Part shown: positions 46,601-59,856 of the stretch, in pieces
How positions within the stretch are numbered: position 1 is the first letter of the stretch
Layout of the letters: each line of letters opens with the position of its first letter
Assembly: GCA_022702545.1 (NCBI GenBank)
Contig: JAHRBC010000002.1
Span: 5,952,001-6,016,000, forward strand
Length of the DNA: 64,000 nt
Direction of reading: 5' to 3'
From: Phycomyces nitens
Taxonomy: Eukaryota > Mucoromycota > Mucoromycetes > Mucorales > Phycomycetaceae
Program-made: the position numbers and the translations under genes
The notes under the pieces: generated by a model
The model's input: the letters and a program-made list of their open reading frames with translations, nothing else
What the model was told of the DNA's origin: nothing
Database searches by the model: none

Positions 46601-48122
46601 CTCTTTAACCACAAAGTTAACAGTCGATTGACATTCACCAAGTTACACGATAGGCAGGAGTCCCTTACTACCGAAATTGCAAAATTACGTGTAATCGTGC
46701 AGGATCACGATGCTACAAAGCAAAGCCTCCTAGAAAAGGTATTTCTATTGTGCCTTGGTGACCTACTTAATCGATCGGTGCCTATAGATTGCCGCGCTAG
46801 AGAAAGAAAAAAGGAGGGAGCAAGAAAGCACACGGCGCCTGCTCCAAGACCTAGAAGAGCGTGACAAACAAATACAAGGCCTATCCAAGTCCTCGCGTGC
46901 TACAATGGATTTGATGGAAGAAGACAACCCGTTTCTAGAGATCCCAAAGGTGGTTGAGTTGGATAGACGTACCTCAAACAGCTCGACAATTGATAATCTG
47001 ACCGAATTGACCATACGTACCCCACACCCTGCAAAGGGAGACGCATTTGAGAGATTCCTGGATCTCAGAAAACGACTGAGGAGATGTGTGTTTAGAGAGG
47101 AGGTAAGATACAGAAATGCATGGGAAATTAAGCGCACGTGTGGATATAATAACAATATATTTCAAGTATTCCCAAACTCTGGATGTGATGATGAAGGAGG
47201 TGGAACAGTTTGAGGGTGTGTCATTTGAGTTGGTCAAGGTACTTGGAAAATTAAGATTATTTGTTGCAAAAGGCTAATGTTGATTGTAGGAAACCAACAT
47301 GGGCAAATTACTCAAACTGGTGGCACAAAAAGAGTTTAAAGACGATGTTTACTCTATTCAATCCCGAGCCAAGAAGCTGTTTAAACACTTTGCTCAATTG
47401 TCTATTCCAATCCTTGCCCCTCCAAGGCAGCGGGTGGCTCGCAACCGGGAATCAATGGTTGTCTTGAGTGTCGATGCAGGAAAGGAAGAAGAGCTGATTT
47501 CTGAAATGAAGGTGGCAATGGATATCTTGCAAGACAAGAACCAGAAATTAAAGACCAAAGTCAAGGTAGGCCAACTTGGCTCTCTATTATTGATCTAACC
47601 CAAACCCATAGTCCATGGAAGAGGGCCAAAGGAAACTCAAGAAGGCATTCGAAAAGACCCGCAGTGTCCATGGTGGCACCGATCCTGTGCTATTGGACAA
47701 GATGATCTCCCCACCAAATCAAATCGAGGAATCCTTGGCAAAGGTAAGAATGACAACCAGACCTGTGATTATATATTTATATATACATATATATATATTT
47801 ATAAACATTTTTGGGCTGCCAGACTCGCCGTGTGTCTTGTATGTTTAGCCCGATATTGGAGGCTCCTGCCATGGCTGACAGTGATGATGAAGGCCTTCTG
47901 GAGTACTATATGCTTGAAGAGCAAGCTTCGGGTGGGAAACTTGAAGGGGGTAGTGGACATGAATACACTGATGATAATGATGATGATGATGAGAATCTGT
48001 TTGGGCTAACAGGACGCCATAAGAGAAGGTTCGATATCTGGGTTACCATGTGCTGTGTAGCACGACTCAGCCATTAACTACTTTAATTATCGTTTAGGAA
48101 GCTCAAGGCGCGCCGCACCTAA
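43634..48122 (+). CDS. Kinesin-6 family motor (KIF23/KIF20-like)
   Basis: A microtubule motor of the central-spindle/cytokinesis class by family. About 21 exons can be chained in phase from 43634 to TAA at 48122. The first coding exon seen follows an acceptor at 43633 and has no ATG in frame, so a start exon upstream is missing from this model. It holds an RTP-repeat tail, then AYLRIRPL. Motor motifs: P-loop GVTNSGKTYS, NQTSSRSH (switch I), DLAGSER (switch II) and the PFRHSKLTELF helix. A long insert between P-loop and EIYTEKIYDLL (loop 6) is typical of kinesin-6. Two introns (donors GAG|GCATGT at 44101 and GCG|GCAAGT at 45729) look GC-AG. The acidic neck (DDEDDGEDDDDPF), coiled coil and basic tail follow. 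The splice near 46510-46616 is uncertain. Confidence 0.88.
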
Positions 48123-48444
48123 CATTTGGTTCCTCAAAATGAACACGACTCTTCTCCTAAATGAAAGTGTGTATAATAAATCAATAGAACCACGAAACAC
48201 CTGCCTTTTTTGAATGCTATTGCCAACCCCCAATTCACTGTGTGTATATATACTTTCACTCTGAGTTTTATAGTTGAGCGGCTGTGGTTTATAAGTAAAA
48301 ATATAACCCTGATCTTTACCTCATTAAGCATAGGAAAAACCATATAAACGTCACAACGAGTATGCAGATTTTTTTTAAAAAAGCTATTTAAATGTCTTGA
48401 CATTTTTCGCAGCTCTTCTCATCTCAATACACCAAACAACCAAA

Positions 48445-48726
48445 ATGCTTACTTGCAACAAGCTGCTCCTTACTCCTCTATACGATGATGATGATGATAG
48501 TGCGCCCCCGCCTTACTATGCACATTCATTTACCTCGAAAGAACTCTCTCTACCCTCAAAATCCGACTACAGACATTCGTTTGTCACACCAGAATCAAAC
48601 ACAATCCATGGACTGTGCCAGAAACTTCGAGGAATGAGGGCAAAATACAAGGATAACCGAGCGACCCGCAAAGCAAATCGTCGAGAGAAACGACCTCAGG
48701 ATGGAAAGACGAACCCTTTTGAGTGA
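48445..48726 (+). CDS. Small hypothetical basic protein
   Basis: Intronless, 93 aa from ATG 48445 to TGA 48724-48726. An aspartate run (LYDDDDDSAPPPYY) is followed by a Ser-rich part and a strongly basic, probably helical C-terminus (KLRGMRAKYKDNRATRKANR). Not recognised. Codon use resembles neighbouring genes and a CT-rich leader precedes the ATG, so it is probably real, but size makes this uncertain. Confidence 0.5.
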   Translation: MLTCNKLLLTPLYDDDDDSAPPPYYAHSFTSKELSLPSKSDYRHSFVTPESNTIHGLCQKLRGMRAKYKDNRATRKANRREKRPQDGKTNPFE

Positions 48727-50034
48727 TTCATTTGTATATGTTATTTTTTGTAATTATCATTAACAGATATTGTAAATAAAATCAAGCTATATATTATATT
48801 ATATTATATTTTATACATACATATATTATAAATGTTAGTTTAGTTTATTATGTTTCAAAAAGAAAAAAGATTTATATAATAAGGAGAGAAGGGATTACAA
48901 AAACTTAAGGTTTTAAAAGTATATATATATCTATTTTGTTAACTATTTTATATGCCAAGCTATTTGAGAAATGTTATAGATAGAAGGACCGGATGCAACC
49001 GATAGAGCATCTCTTATGCACACATGACAACCAGTGTCTTGTTTTTATTCCATAGAATTATTATGTAGGAATTGGCGCGAAACTCTCGATACAAACAAAC
49101 AATATGTAGAGATTTGCTATAATTCTCCAAGACTTATTCTAAATATACATCAGTGCTTAAAATCATATATACATACATACACAATATGAACAGGTTCACA
49201 AGACATTTACATTGAAATTTCCTATTGGGATTCCTGTGCATCGACCACAAGAAATAACCTTTATCTTTTTTTCATATGGCCCCCCTTTACCTATCACTCA
49301 CAAGTGCACTCAATTGGAACCTTGTTTGCACGGCTTGTCTTGCAAAGCCTCATTAGTATTCCCAGATATCCTGTCAATTGACACTAGCAAATCATCAGAT
49401 TTCCAATTGTCATTCTAATTCATGTCTAAATTCAAATCTAGTGATGCCTCTTAATCCAACTAATCTCAAGTCCATGGCACAGAGCTGTCTTGGTAGGCTA
49501 TCCAACTGAACTAATGGGTGTCTAATGTTGCATATCGACCATGTTGCTTTCCTGCATAAGTACATCTTGTAAGCGTGTGTAGAAATATCATGCATCAGAC
49601 ATTCTAGCCAATTCCCCACTATAATTGATCCTCGGTTCAATCCATGGGTAGTCTACACATTCGGCTCATCAATTGGGATTTACCTTGATCACATCTTGTT
49701 GCACCATATTACATACCCTCTGCTATTAAGAACAAATAGATAAAGAATAGGCTTCATAAAAGGATAAACAAACATGTAAGGCCATGATATAACGGTCAAG
49801 ATACGGATAAACTAATAGCCGAAATATTAGTCTTGACAAGCTCAATATTTCAGACCAAGTGCTTTCCATTTGATTAGCTTGTACAAAAGCAAGCATCTAC
49901 TGAAAATAATAAACTCATGATGAGAGCAATTATGATGCTAATTTACTTAAAAGTTGCATCAGAGCCCTTTTTGCCCCTCTTTTGTCTTTATATATCTCTT
50001 GTACTCAAAAAGTTGATAATATTAAATAATCATC
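48727..50034. other. 1.3-kb intergenic region, no gene seen
   Basis: AT-rich with a TATTATAT repeat (48790-48835). The LIM-gene promoter must lie at the right end, with TTTATATATC at about 49987. No coding signal or repeat family recognised. Confidence 0.45.
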
Positions 50035-50905
50035 ATGACATCTCTTTCCAAGAAGCGGCTGGATAATGGTTTAGGGGTCTCTAGCCGGCCTGCCAATACC
50101 GACAATGTTCGGCCATCTAAACCTCAACCGACGATACACGCTCCCAAACAGAAGAATATTAGTAACAATCATACCCTTAAACCCGTCAAATCTACTCCTC
50201 CTGTCCCTTTTTCATCTCATGCAAAAAAAACCGTCAAGGCCAGTATTGAATCAAAGCCAAACAGTGCTCCAAAAAGAATATCCGCCAAGGAGAACAAACA
50301 GAAACAAGGATTGATGACCAATATACCTCTTTGTACATTACCACCTACTCACACTCCTCTTGGTCTGAATTCACCTCGTCCCTTTTATGAATCTAATATG
50401 CGTACTCCCCCAGTGCAGCTGCAGCATGCACTCACCCTTTGTCACACTTGTCACCTGCCCATTCTTTGTGGCATTCTGATACGCACAAGTCTTGAAAGCA
50501 TGTCTCCGTCTTGGCATGCTAAATGCTTCAAGTGCGGCACGTGTGACAGACGACTAACAAGCATACCGTTTTTCAATAAAGACAATGCACTCTATTGTGC
50601 AGCAGATTACCAAGCCTTGTTTGGCGTACAATGCCATGGGTGCCTTAAACCAATTACAGAGGTATGCGTTTATTCTTTACATATATACATATATATATAT
50701 ATCACAGACCACCTGCTCTAACAAACAAGCATGTACTCTGCAACAGGCTTATCAGTCTGCTATGGGAAAGCAATATCATATGGGACACTTTCTATGCTAC
50801 CAGTGCAAGACACCGTTTAAAAACGAAGATTCCTTCAAGGTCCACAAGGGGCAAGCATATTGCGAACATCATTCTATTGTCTTTCAAGATGAAATGTCAT
50901 CTTGA
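50035..50905 (+). CDS. Two-LIM-domain protein
   Basis: LIM domains are protein-binding zinc modules of cytoskeletal and polarity adaptors. Two exons, 50035-50661 and 50747-50905, give 261 aa. The acceptor CTGCAACAG at 50746 is preferred over the earlier ATCACAG because it restores normal LIM spacing. Residues 1-130 are basic, Ser/Pro-rich and disordered. LIM1 begins CHTCHLPI (136) with SWHAKCFKCGTC and ends YCAADY. LIM2 begins CHGCLKPIT (~201), with GHFLCYQCKTPF and YCEHH. Paxillin/Pxl1-like proteins have similar tandem C-terminal LIMs, but no orthologue is claimed. Confidence 0.88.
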
Positions 50906-51389
50906 CACTTTTTGTATCCCAAGTATTCATGATAGTCATGATATTCATTAGAATAAAGCAAATATATATATATATATATATATACCTTTGGTCATTAACA
51001 AGGCCCAATTAGCTGACCATGTACCTACTTGTCAACTACCACGATTCCAGAGGTTAGTGGTGTCCTGAATGGTTGAAAGGATGACATGTAAAAAAAAGTT
51101 TATCTGAAACAACAATCCAGTTAAGCTAATAAATAGCCGTCAACAAGGAGAATATCAAGAAAGAAAGTATGCAACCAAGCGGCCAATTACATCTTAAAGT
51201 CTCATTAGAACCCATATGGATAAGAAATCTGGTTATTTTAGCATTCAACACAGATGTTGGAAAACATGTTTATAAACTCGTGGTAGAAATATTTACAAAT
51301 AATGTAGAATCCTAACCCACAAAAAAAAGCACACACACACCAAGACCATGAGCTCTATACGGCAAGATTTACAGGCGGATTAGTCTAAA
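50906..51389. other. Intergenic AT-rich DNA
   Basis: 3' flank of the LIM gene with a (TA)n run at 50965-50985. No gene seen. Confidence 0.4.
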
Positions 51390-52110
51390 TTTCTTCATTT
51401 TGCAATCCATTTTTTTTTATTTGTCTGTAGGTTCCCTGATATTTTATAGTGCTGTGATGATTGAAGCATCAAACCATCGAGAAGACTCTAGATGTTTTCA
51501 ATGGGATTTTTTTTTTGGATCAGGGCTACTTTATGCCCACTCCAAAAGCCTTTGATTCAAGACGGATGACTCTAGCAATTTGCAGTTTTTGATCTGTTCT
51601 CGAGAATCAGAGTATCTTGTCTTGTTTTAATATGGTACCAGCATTAGAAATATTCCAATCACTTGTCCAAGACTCTGTTGTACTTTGGAGCATTCATGTT
51701 TCAATCAAAGTACTTCAACCTCTCCCATCAAGATGCACTCCCAGGCCATAATAGAACACACATCTCCGTATACTTTTTGGATGAAATTGCTGGGAGGGTA
51801 TATTTCTCCAGACTCACAACATTAAACATGCCTATAATATTCTCGAAAAGATCAATTTGGGCTCATTGGTCTTGATTAAAGTCTCCTGCTGCTCTTATTC
51901 TCCATAAAAGACCATTAAAATATGACACTTGCAGTATACCTTTTCGACCAGCAGCTCTCTTGACCGCATTGGAGATTCTGCAAAGTATCGATGCATGTTT
52001 TGCTTTGGCTGATTTCCCAAAGTTTAATAGCAGCCTCTCTCGACTTTACAAAATGGTTGTATTTTTTTTTAAATAGACCATTAAAGACTTCCCTTTTTTG
52101 TTTTCTCCTC
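51390..52110 (-). pseudogene. Tc1/mariner transposase relic
   Basis: Read on the minus strand, pieces align in order with a Tc1 transposase: an HTH-downstream segment (REAAIKLWEISQSKTCIDTL), a region resembling the first-Asp block (QIDLFENIIG), a WPGSAS piece near the usual WGC(F/I) site, and NPIENI-SLLDGLM at about 51465-51510, matching SPDLNPIENIWSLL. At least two frameshifts and several stops. No terminal repeats identified. It lies between the LIM and acyl-CoA synthetase genes, outside the main transposon block. Confidence 0.5.
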
Positions 52111-52186
52111 ACTCCAATTATACAGCGTACTAGTTTTTAAGAGAGAAAATCGCAGGGCCTTTTGAATTGAATGTGTTGAAATTTCA

Positions 52187-52225
<39 letters not shown>
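52187..52225. repeat. (ATG)n microsatellite
   Basis: About thirteen consecutive ATG/TGA units in non-coding DNA. Confidence 0.9.
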
Positions 52226-53150
52226 GCTACTAATTTCAAGGGATGATTAGATGCATGTCGATTCATGTCAAAAATAAATGTTGATGATAATTTGACTTTT
52301 ATTTTTTGCAACTAGACTTGGTCTGGAAATTGGCAAAGGAATATCGATTCACAAATTATATACACAATCAGCTGAGATTTGACATTTAGAGGTCGATGAA
52401 TATGGCCATTTTGCGAAACACGCCAGTTCCCTTTTTTTTTCTTTTTTCTCCCAGTCCACAGGTCAATTTTGACAGGAAAGCACAAGATGCCTAAAACTGG
52501 CCTAGGACCATATGGCTTCCACAGATGGTCTTTGGAAAACATCACTTGACCTGGCGTGCCAATTTGATGACCTATCTCTATCAAGAACAACCAAAGCCAA
52601 GTTGGAATATCTCGAAATCTATTTTGCCCAGATTTTGCTTGGATCGTGGAGATTCCGAATAAAATAAATAATAGAGATGGTCATACAGACAGAGCCAAAT
52701 ACGATCCAAAAACACACTTGACTGGTATGTGTACATGTTATTCCACACCAATGCCATGGTGTATAACTGAGATGATGAAGACATGTGGTGGTGCACCAAA
52801 ATACAAAGGTTTTAACAGATATATTCGTTATATATTGCCAAGAGCTATATCTCCACCTTTTTTTTTAATACATATTGCATAAAAGCAAGAGCACCAGAAA
52901 ATCAGTTGAAAAAAGAAAGAGTTATATTCTTGGCTTGGCAATAGACACAACATCTTTTTGCTTCATCGTTATGAGCTTTAGTGTAGCAGATTTATGACTA
53001 ATTCTACTCTCTCTCTCTCTCTCCTTCTCATTAAAACAAAGAATTTTATAAAAATCATATATATATATTTATATTTATATATTTTATAATGTCATGTTAA
53101 AGATGGATGCTATTACTATATTTATATGTATGCTATTATTGTTACTATTG
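52226..53150. other. Intergenic region 3' of the acyl-CoA synthetase gene
   Basis: AT-rich, with a (CT)n run (53010-53024) and TATATTTATAT repeats. Probably includes the 3' untranslated region of the minus-strand gene. No gene supported. Confidence 0.45.
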
Positions 53151-55421
53151 TTATGTGCGACTAGCTGCCAACTTCTCATTCTTGGCCTCCATGTCTGCGT
53201 ACAGCTTTTCAATATGTTTCTCGTAGTAAAGCTTGGCCTGGTGGCGCTTGAGCTTGAAACTTGGGGTCAGGATATCATTGTCAGTTGAGAACTGGTTTGT
53301 CTCCAGATAGATGGCTCTGGCAATCTCAAATCCAAGCAAACCTCCCTTCTTGGCCGATTGAGTCAGTTGTCCCAAAACTGCTTCTCGAATGGCAAAGTTA
53401 TCACACTGGGCTTGGTAGTCAAGGTCTGTTCCTGGGAGAATAGTCTGTGCCAGCTTATTCAGAGCGGCTTTATCGGGTACAACTATAGCCACCAACGAAT
53501 ATTGCAACGAATCACCATGGATAAAGATCTGAGACACAAGCGGGTTCTTGACATAGATGTTCTCAATTTTCTCGGGAGCAATGTACTCTCCCTGTGCCAA
53601 CTTGAAGATGTTCTTCTTGCGGTCAATGAGTCGAAGACATCCTTGTTCATTAATAACACCAACATCGCCAGTATGGTACCATCCTTCACTGTCCAATGCC
53701 TCGCGGGTATTCTCTTCATCCTTATAGTATCCAGCAAATACATTTCTACCGCGCATACACACCTCACCGCGAGGGAAGGGTTTGTCAGTCGACAAATAGT
53801 TCATTTCTGGTATATCCACCAATTTCATCTCATTTCCTGGGAATGGTGCACCAACATGGCCAGCGGTATACTCTGTTAGATCCTGTCCAGTTGCAGCCGC
53901 AGTTGTTTCTGTTGAGCCATAGCCTTCGACAAGTGAGCATCCAAGAACGATTCGCATAAATTGAAGAATGTCAGCGGCAATGGGTGCGGCACCGGTAACC
54001 ATAGTATGAACTCTTCCACCCAACACATTCTTGGCTTTGTTAAACACTATGGGATCCCAGAACGCATGTGTAACACCACCGTTGTTGGCAAGTCGCTCCA
54101 ACTTGGCTGCCACAGCCCGACGAGCAATAACACCCTTGATACCAGGCGCAAGGATAGTTGCCTGAGCAATGCCAGCATAAACTCGGTTCATCAGACGTGG
54201 AACAATGATAAAGAATGTTGGCTTTAGGAGCTGAATGTCTGGCATCAGCAAAGCCATGCTGCCCTGGTAGAAACCAATTTGTCCGCCTGCCTGAAGCATC
54301 ATCCAATCCACCAAACGTGCAAAAATATGTGCCAGGGGAAGGTATGACATGGAGATGTCGGTTTTTTTAGGGCAATAACGAAGGCAAATTGCGGATACTG
54401 AGACGACACAATTATCATGAGTTATCATGGCACCCTATTGATGTGTGATCGTTTTAAAATATAAATATTAGTAACTCAGTTTGAGATGCACAGAATGTGC
54501 TTAAAGATAACATGTTTTTTTTAAAAATATTCTGTATTAACTGACCTTTGGGGATCCTGTTGTGCCGCTGGTGTACATGATACAAGTTACGTCGTTTGGT
54601 TTTGGGATACGATGAGGCTGTTTCTTGGCGGCACCATTTGCCTCTACTGTCTTGAAGTCGACCAAATGAATGTTCTTCTTTGCGGCCAAGTCAATGATAT
54701 CGGCCACCACAATACTTGGGTCGGAGGCTGACCCATCCAGTGGGTCGATTGAAACGATGGCCTTGATATTTGGGACACTTTCACTCATCTCCAGGAGTTT
54801 TTTGATATATGTAATTGAACAGACGACAACCTGGAGCTCGGAATGATTTATCACGTATCGAACGGCATCAGGTCCAAGCGAGTCGTACAGGGCCACAATA
54901 AAGAAGGAATAGGCGCTACAGGCTATATCAGTAATATTCCACTCGGGGCGGTTGACGGACCAGATTCCAACTGGGAGACTTTTGTCGGTCCTGATATCCA
55001 ATGTGTTTTCGAACAAGTCCACAAGTCCAGAGCCAAAGTTATCGATTCGATCCGATACTTCTTGATAAGTTTCCCAGACGTAAGGTCCGTATTCACAGGT
55101 CTGTGCGTTTATCAATGGGCGGTGGCCAAGGCATGGCATATTTCTTGATATGGATAAACCTAGAAGCAATAAATTATTAGTATTGTAATAAAAGGAAATT
55201 ATCATATGTATATATTACCATTTGCGAATATATCGTAAGTTGTTTTTATCTCTGGCTTAACAGCTTCAGTCAATTCTGGAAAACCTGAATTTCGGTAGAT
55301 GGCTACATCAAATAGATAATGTTAAAGACAGAACTCGAGAGAATACGGCGATCTTACCTGTCTGGCCAGGTGTTTTGGTATCTGGGAGTTGAATTGTTTG
55401 GTTGTTGAGGTCTGTAGGCAT
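53151..55421 (-). CDS. Long-chain acyl-CoA synthetase
   Basis: Activates fatty acids to acyl-CoA through an acyl-AMP intermediate, feeding lipid synthesis and beta-oxidation. Four exons: 55421-55358, 55302-55219, 55159-54546 and 54434-53151; 681 aa, normal for the family. The P-loop-like AMP motif YTSGTTGSPK (245-254) abuts the third exon boundary. Further motifs: SYLPLAHIFAR, VEGYGSTETTAA, and the fatty-acyl-CoA signature starting EGWYHTGDVG (~504) followed by DRKKNIFKLAQGEYIAPEKIE (21 residues, here split as DRKKNIFKLAQ + GEYIAPEKIE). No signal peptide. The C-terminus SRT is not a good PTS1. Closest to eukaryotic LACS/Faa types. Substrate length and compartment are not readable. Confidence 0.96.
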
Positions 55422-57567
55422 GATTGAAGGTGAGAAAGAGATGATGATAGTGAAGAAGAAGAAAAACGAGATTCAATTCAATGGTTTTTATAAGAAACCC
55501 AACTTTTTTTTTAAGTAAAATAAAATAAAGATGTCTAGTACCCCAGTTGGACAGAAAAGGTACAAAGCCTAATACAGTACACTCCGAAGAACATTGCACA
55601 TTTTTTGGATTATTTTTGCAAGATCTCTGTATTATATCAGCTCAGGTTTAAGGGTGGGAAACTCTAATGCTATAGGCTGTAGAGATGGACATGATATTTG
55701 TTTGCAAATTAACTAAATTATTTGATGGTTTTTTTTTAAGAGAAAAAAAATATTAAGATCCAGACTCTTCGTATTCATTTTTATGCTTTTTTGTTTTGAA
55801 CAAGTATACGTTTATTTGATCTATATCTTGTTATTCGAATTGGAATATATGGTTGTGTCTACAGTAATTAAAGAGGTGCACAAACGTGGATTTTATAAAG
55901 CTTAATATGGGATTATTAGAATTTCGAGATATGACAGGACCTATGATCATCAATCTTGATGCAATAGATTGCTTGATCTCTTTATTCCAGCACATCTTGT
56001 AAAAAATAAAGACGAGACATGGTTTGTAATCTTGGAAAAATATAGTAATATTTGAGATGTTTTAGGACATTGGGGTAGATATATTCATTAAATGGAGACC
56101 AAAAATTCATTACAAGCACCTTTCTATAAATTAATTTATCCGTATATGTTTGTGAGACCCAAGGATCAATAAGAGTAAAGTATCTAGACTCAAATCAAAA
56201 TATATATTTAAAGATTACAGGTATGTTGAGCTTGTTTTTCTGCATAGTTTATGTTGTGTTTTTACAATCTAGATGGCATATTTTACAGGACATTGCAGTT
56301 GGGCCATTATCAAAACTAGTAGAAATATCCATCTAAATTACTTGAAAAAATATAAAGTATATGATTGTATCTTTTATTTGGGGAAATCTTGGGAGAAATA
56401 ATGTACGGCTGGGAATTCCGTTTGCTCACAAGTTTTTTTTTCTTTATCTCCTGCAAAAAAGAAAAAAAGATTGTCAATGCTGGGGTTTGAAGCCGTATTC
56501 TATCGTTTCAGTCACCAACATGCCGGCCATTAGTCATTAGATAACTGTGCAGAATGTGTCTTGCACGGTTACTCAATACACAAATGTAACAGCAGAAGCT
56601 TCTAGGTATCAATGTTTATAAAAAAATATATACATACACATATTGAATTTGTTGAGGGATTTTGTGGAATTATGATTTGTTATATCATTTGCTTTACTCT
56701 GGAAGAATAATCGGATAACAGCAGCCACAAATGTTGCGAGTATGTAATATATTCTAAGAATACTCACCTACCATATACCTTGATATTGACCTCTTTAATT
56801 ATCCTTGATTGCAAAAGATCACATTGTTATGGTTGTTACATAGACCCAAGAAAGCAATAACATGCTTTTGAATATTGCTATTACTAAAGACAATAGGCAA
56901 AATATTAATGCATTTCATAAAATACCAAAGCACCGGCCAAGGTTAAGATATATGAAGATTATGACTTTATTTATAGTATTGTTTCAATTTATTAAAGAAA
57001 AAACAACAACAACAACTTGGATTCAATCTTTTTTTAATGTACAGAATAAAAAATTGGATTTTTATCATTGTGAACAGCACGGACCTCTTTGTTTTCTATA
57101 AAGAATCACTCCATAGGTGGTTATCTTTAAAGAACAAAGAATTCTAGAGACCAGATATCATTTAGCTCTTGATGTCTTGTGCAAGGTGTCTTTTACCCAT
57201 TTTTTGAAATTAATTGATAAAGTCTAAATGTATAATTTACAGTACCGGAAAACTGTCTCGTTCAACACGATTGATCTATAGATAGCGTAAGAAACACAAT
57301 ATTATTTATTGCTCTTATGAATTACATATTTAATTCTTACTAATGTCAATTCATATTCTCAGCATATTAATAGTTTCTAGAATCTATTTATGGACTTTCT
57401 TGGGGTAAAATATTTGGTAATAAATAATCCGATTAAGATGCCCGGCCAGGAAACCTTTTGTACATTCAAGACAGACAAACTGTGAAAGGTCTATTCATTT
57501 TTTATTCAATCTCAATCATATTACTTTAGATTGGGGTCGTACGTGCTTGAAAACCTATTTTTTTTGT
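55422..57567. other. 2.1-kb intergenic region, no gene seen
   Basis: AT-rich. It holds the acyl-CoA synthetase promoter at the left and the TFIIF gene's 3' flank at the right. Frames are short. A GGGGTTTGAAGCC at about 56484 resembles a T-arm but no cloverleaf forms. Confidence 0.45.
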
Positions 57568-59856
57568 TTATAGTCCTGGCTTCAGTTCGACAGTACGGGT
57601 TTTGGGATCTCCAGTAACATTGTGTCGAGCAACCTTTTTGAGCAATTCAGTGATAATCTCACGATTGCGCTCGTTTTTCTTAATGCGCTTCCTGAACCGC
57701 ATTAAGAACTCCTTGGTTGTCATTCTCTCGCCTCGAAGTGTCTCGATAACCTCAGCTTCTGTAATCAAATCCTCATCATTTCCAGTAGAAGGCTGCTGTT
57801 GAGAACTGCTACTTTCGCGAGGCGAGTGATGTGACTTATGTTTATGTCTGGCTTCATGACTAGCGTCTTCAGCCTTTCTTTTTTTAAGAGCAGGGCTTGT
57901 TTCACGCATAGGCGCCACATTACTGCTGCTGCTACTGCTGCTGTTGTTGTTGTTGCTGCTGCTAGGCCCAACATTTGCTCGGTTGGTGTCTTCTCTCTTG
58001 ATGTACAAGGAAGGAGAACCAGGGCGACCAATTGGCTTTGAAAGACCTTCTTTTTTGATCTTTGTAGCCATAGCCTTCTTGGGCATCATTGGTTTCACCG
58101 GAAGTACCGGTTTTTTCTTCACGGGCAACACAGGCTTTTTTACACTCTCGGTCTCTGATTTCGAGTCCTCCTCGTCCACATCAGACCCGAGTTCTTCAGC
58201 CTGTCCATCACATCAATTCAAGTCCCAGTTACTCTTCAATTATTGGTTACTTACACTTGAAGCATATGGATCTTCATCTTCATCACTTTCATATGCTCGG
58301 TTCTTTTCGAGATCGCGAACGAGCTTGCGCATTTGCTACGTTATCCGCGTCCAAAATGAGATGCGTGGGGGTTGTCAAAAAAAATGAAAGGCCTATAATA
58401 TTTCATGGTATTTCGATATATTACCTTGCCCTCTGAAGTGAGTTTGTTCATCTCATCATCAACACTTTCGCGAACCTCTTCTCCACCCGGCACATATCCT
58501 CTTGTCTCCTTCTTGACACGCTCTTTACTATCTTTGATGTCTTCATCTTCAATTTCGTGCTCACCACCACCCTCTTCATCATCTTGGAACACATCATCAA
58601 AGTCCAGATCATCTACATCAGAGTCCTGGGGGGGGGAGGGAGGGAATTATGGTTTTTGTGTATGTGCGTTTATTATTTAGTTTCATAAATGACATTTTAT
58701 TCTGATTATAGTTGAATTGATAATAACTTACATCTCGTGCACGTGGTTTGCCAGCCTCATCATCCGATCCAGCCAACCTTTAACAATATAATATAATATA
58801 ATATATAAAAAAAATAAGGTGAGCCAAAAAGAAAGCAACAACATCCCACAAGATTTAATTATGCTTCTTACCCTCCCTCGCCATTATCAACAATTTTGAA
58901 TTTCTGCTGTCGGACAGAGCCGCTTTCTTCGACTGCTTCTGCCTTGTCACGCTTCATCATCATCCAACGATTCTGTTCACGTTTTTGCTGCTTCTTCAAC
59001 TGGTACATTATTTTTTGAAAAAGAAAATATCAGATTTAATTGCTGCTCAGCTTTCTATTCTCTCCCATTCCAATACCTGTTCTTCTGCCTCCTCGAGTGT
59101 CAGGGTGCGATAGGTTCTCTTGGGCTGGAATTTGTACCATCTGTCAACAGGAACGACCTTGAACCCATTGTCTGTCAAGACAAAGAACACATAATCCGAC
59201 CGCTGGCCACCCTCGAGAGTTCCGGTAAAACTGTTTTGTCCATCGTAATCCTCGAGTATCCAAGGTTTTTGTTCTTGTTCCTTTAATTCTCTAGTGTCTT
59301 CCTTGGCAAGGAAGATTTGTTTTGTTCGTTTTTTAAACAACATTTGCTTGTTCCTTGTTGCTCCACCCATCGGGGCAATCAAGGATGTATCGGCGCCGGT
59401 CTTGGGACCATGCTGCTGCTGTTGTTGTTGCTGCTGCTGCTGTTGCTGCTGTAGTGATTGTTGCTGTTGTGATTGAGAGTTGGAATTAAACGATTGAGCT
59501 TGTAGGGGAGGAGAGGATGAACCAGCCTCGTTTTCTGATTTGTTAAAGTTTCTTTGGTATGGTGTATAGTTGCCATCTTTTCGTTGAAGCTTTACTGGCA
59601 ATGCAAATGATTTCATGTCTACGGTCTTTGATGTTTTAAAGTCCATCAGGTGATTCTTCCCTCGCTGCGCAGATGAAGACAGCTGGAAATCATTGTATGG
59701 GATGGGCTGTGGTTGGGGAGGAGGAACTGGCATGGATTGGAAGCCATTTGAATGATTGGCAAGATGATTGTGATTATGTACATGACGCTGGGCTGCTGGT
59801 GTACCACGTCCGCGTCCACGGACAGGTGATCTTGTTGTGTTGTAAATACTGGCCAT
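57568..59856 (-). CDS. Transcription initiation factor TFIIF, alpha subunit (RAP74/Tfg1)
   Basis: The large TFIIF subunit, which binds RNA polymerase II and stabilises initiation. Six exons: 59856-59077, 58999-58872, 58777-58732, 58625-58425, 58335-58255 and 58200-57568; 622 aa. The N-terminus is basic and Gly/Arg-rich, with Gln runs (~130-150, DNA 59412-59470). The dimerisation domain runs from ~165 (RTKQIFLAKEDTRELKEQEQ, KPWILEDYDGQNSFTGTLEG, YVFFVLTDNGFKVVPVDRWY). The centre is acidic and lysine-rich with poly-Ser. The C-terminal winged helix is ITEAEVIETLRGERMTTKEF...RNREIITELLKKV, the site that binds the FCP1 phosphatase in other eukaryotes. The first intron starts GTATTG and could be read through ten codons to a TGA. 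Confidence 0.94.

Noticed and set aside
48134..48403. 89-codon minus-strand frame between kinesin and the small gene
   Set aside because: Low-complexity AT-rich sequence, non-ATG start, no recognisable features.
56480..56560. Possible tRNA T-arm (GGGGTTTGAAGCC)
   Set aside because: No D arm or acceptor stem at suitable distance.
59294..59476. Poly-cysteine small frame
   Set aside because: Antisense reading of the Gln tract in the TFIIF alpha gene.
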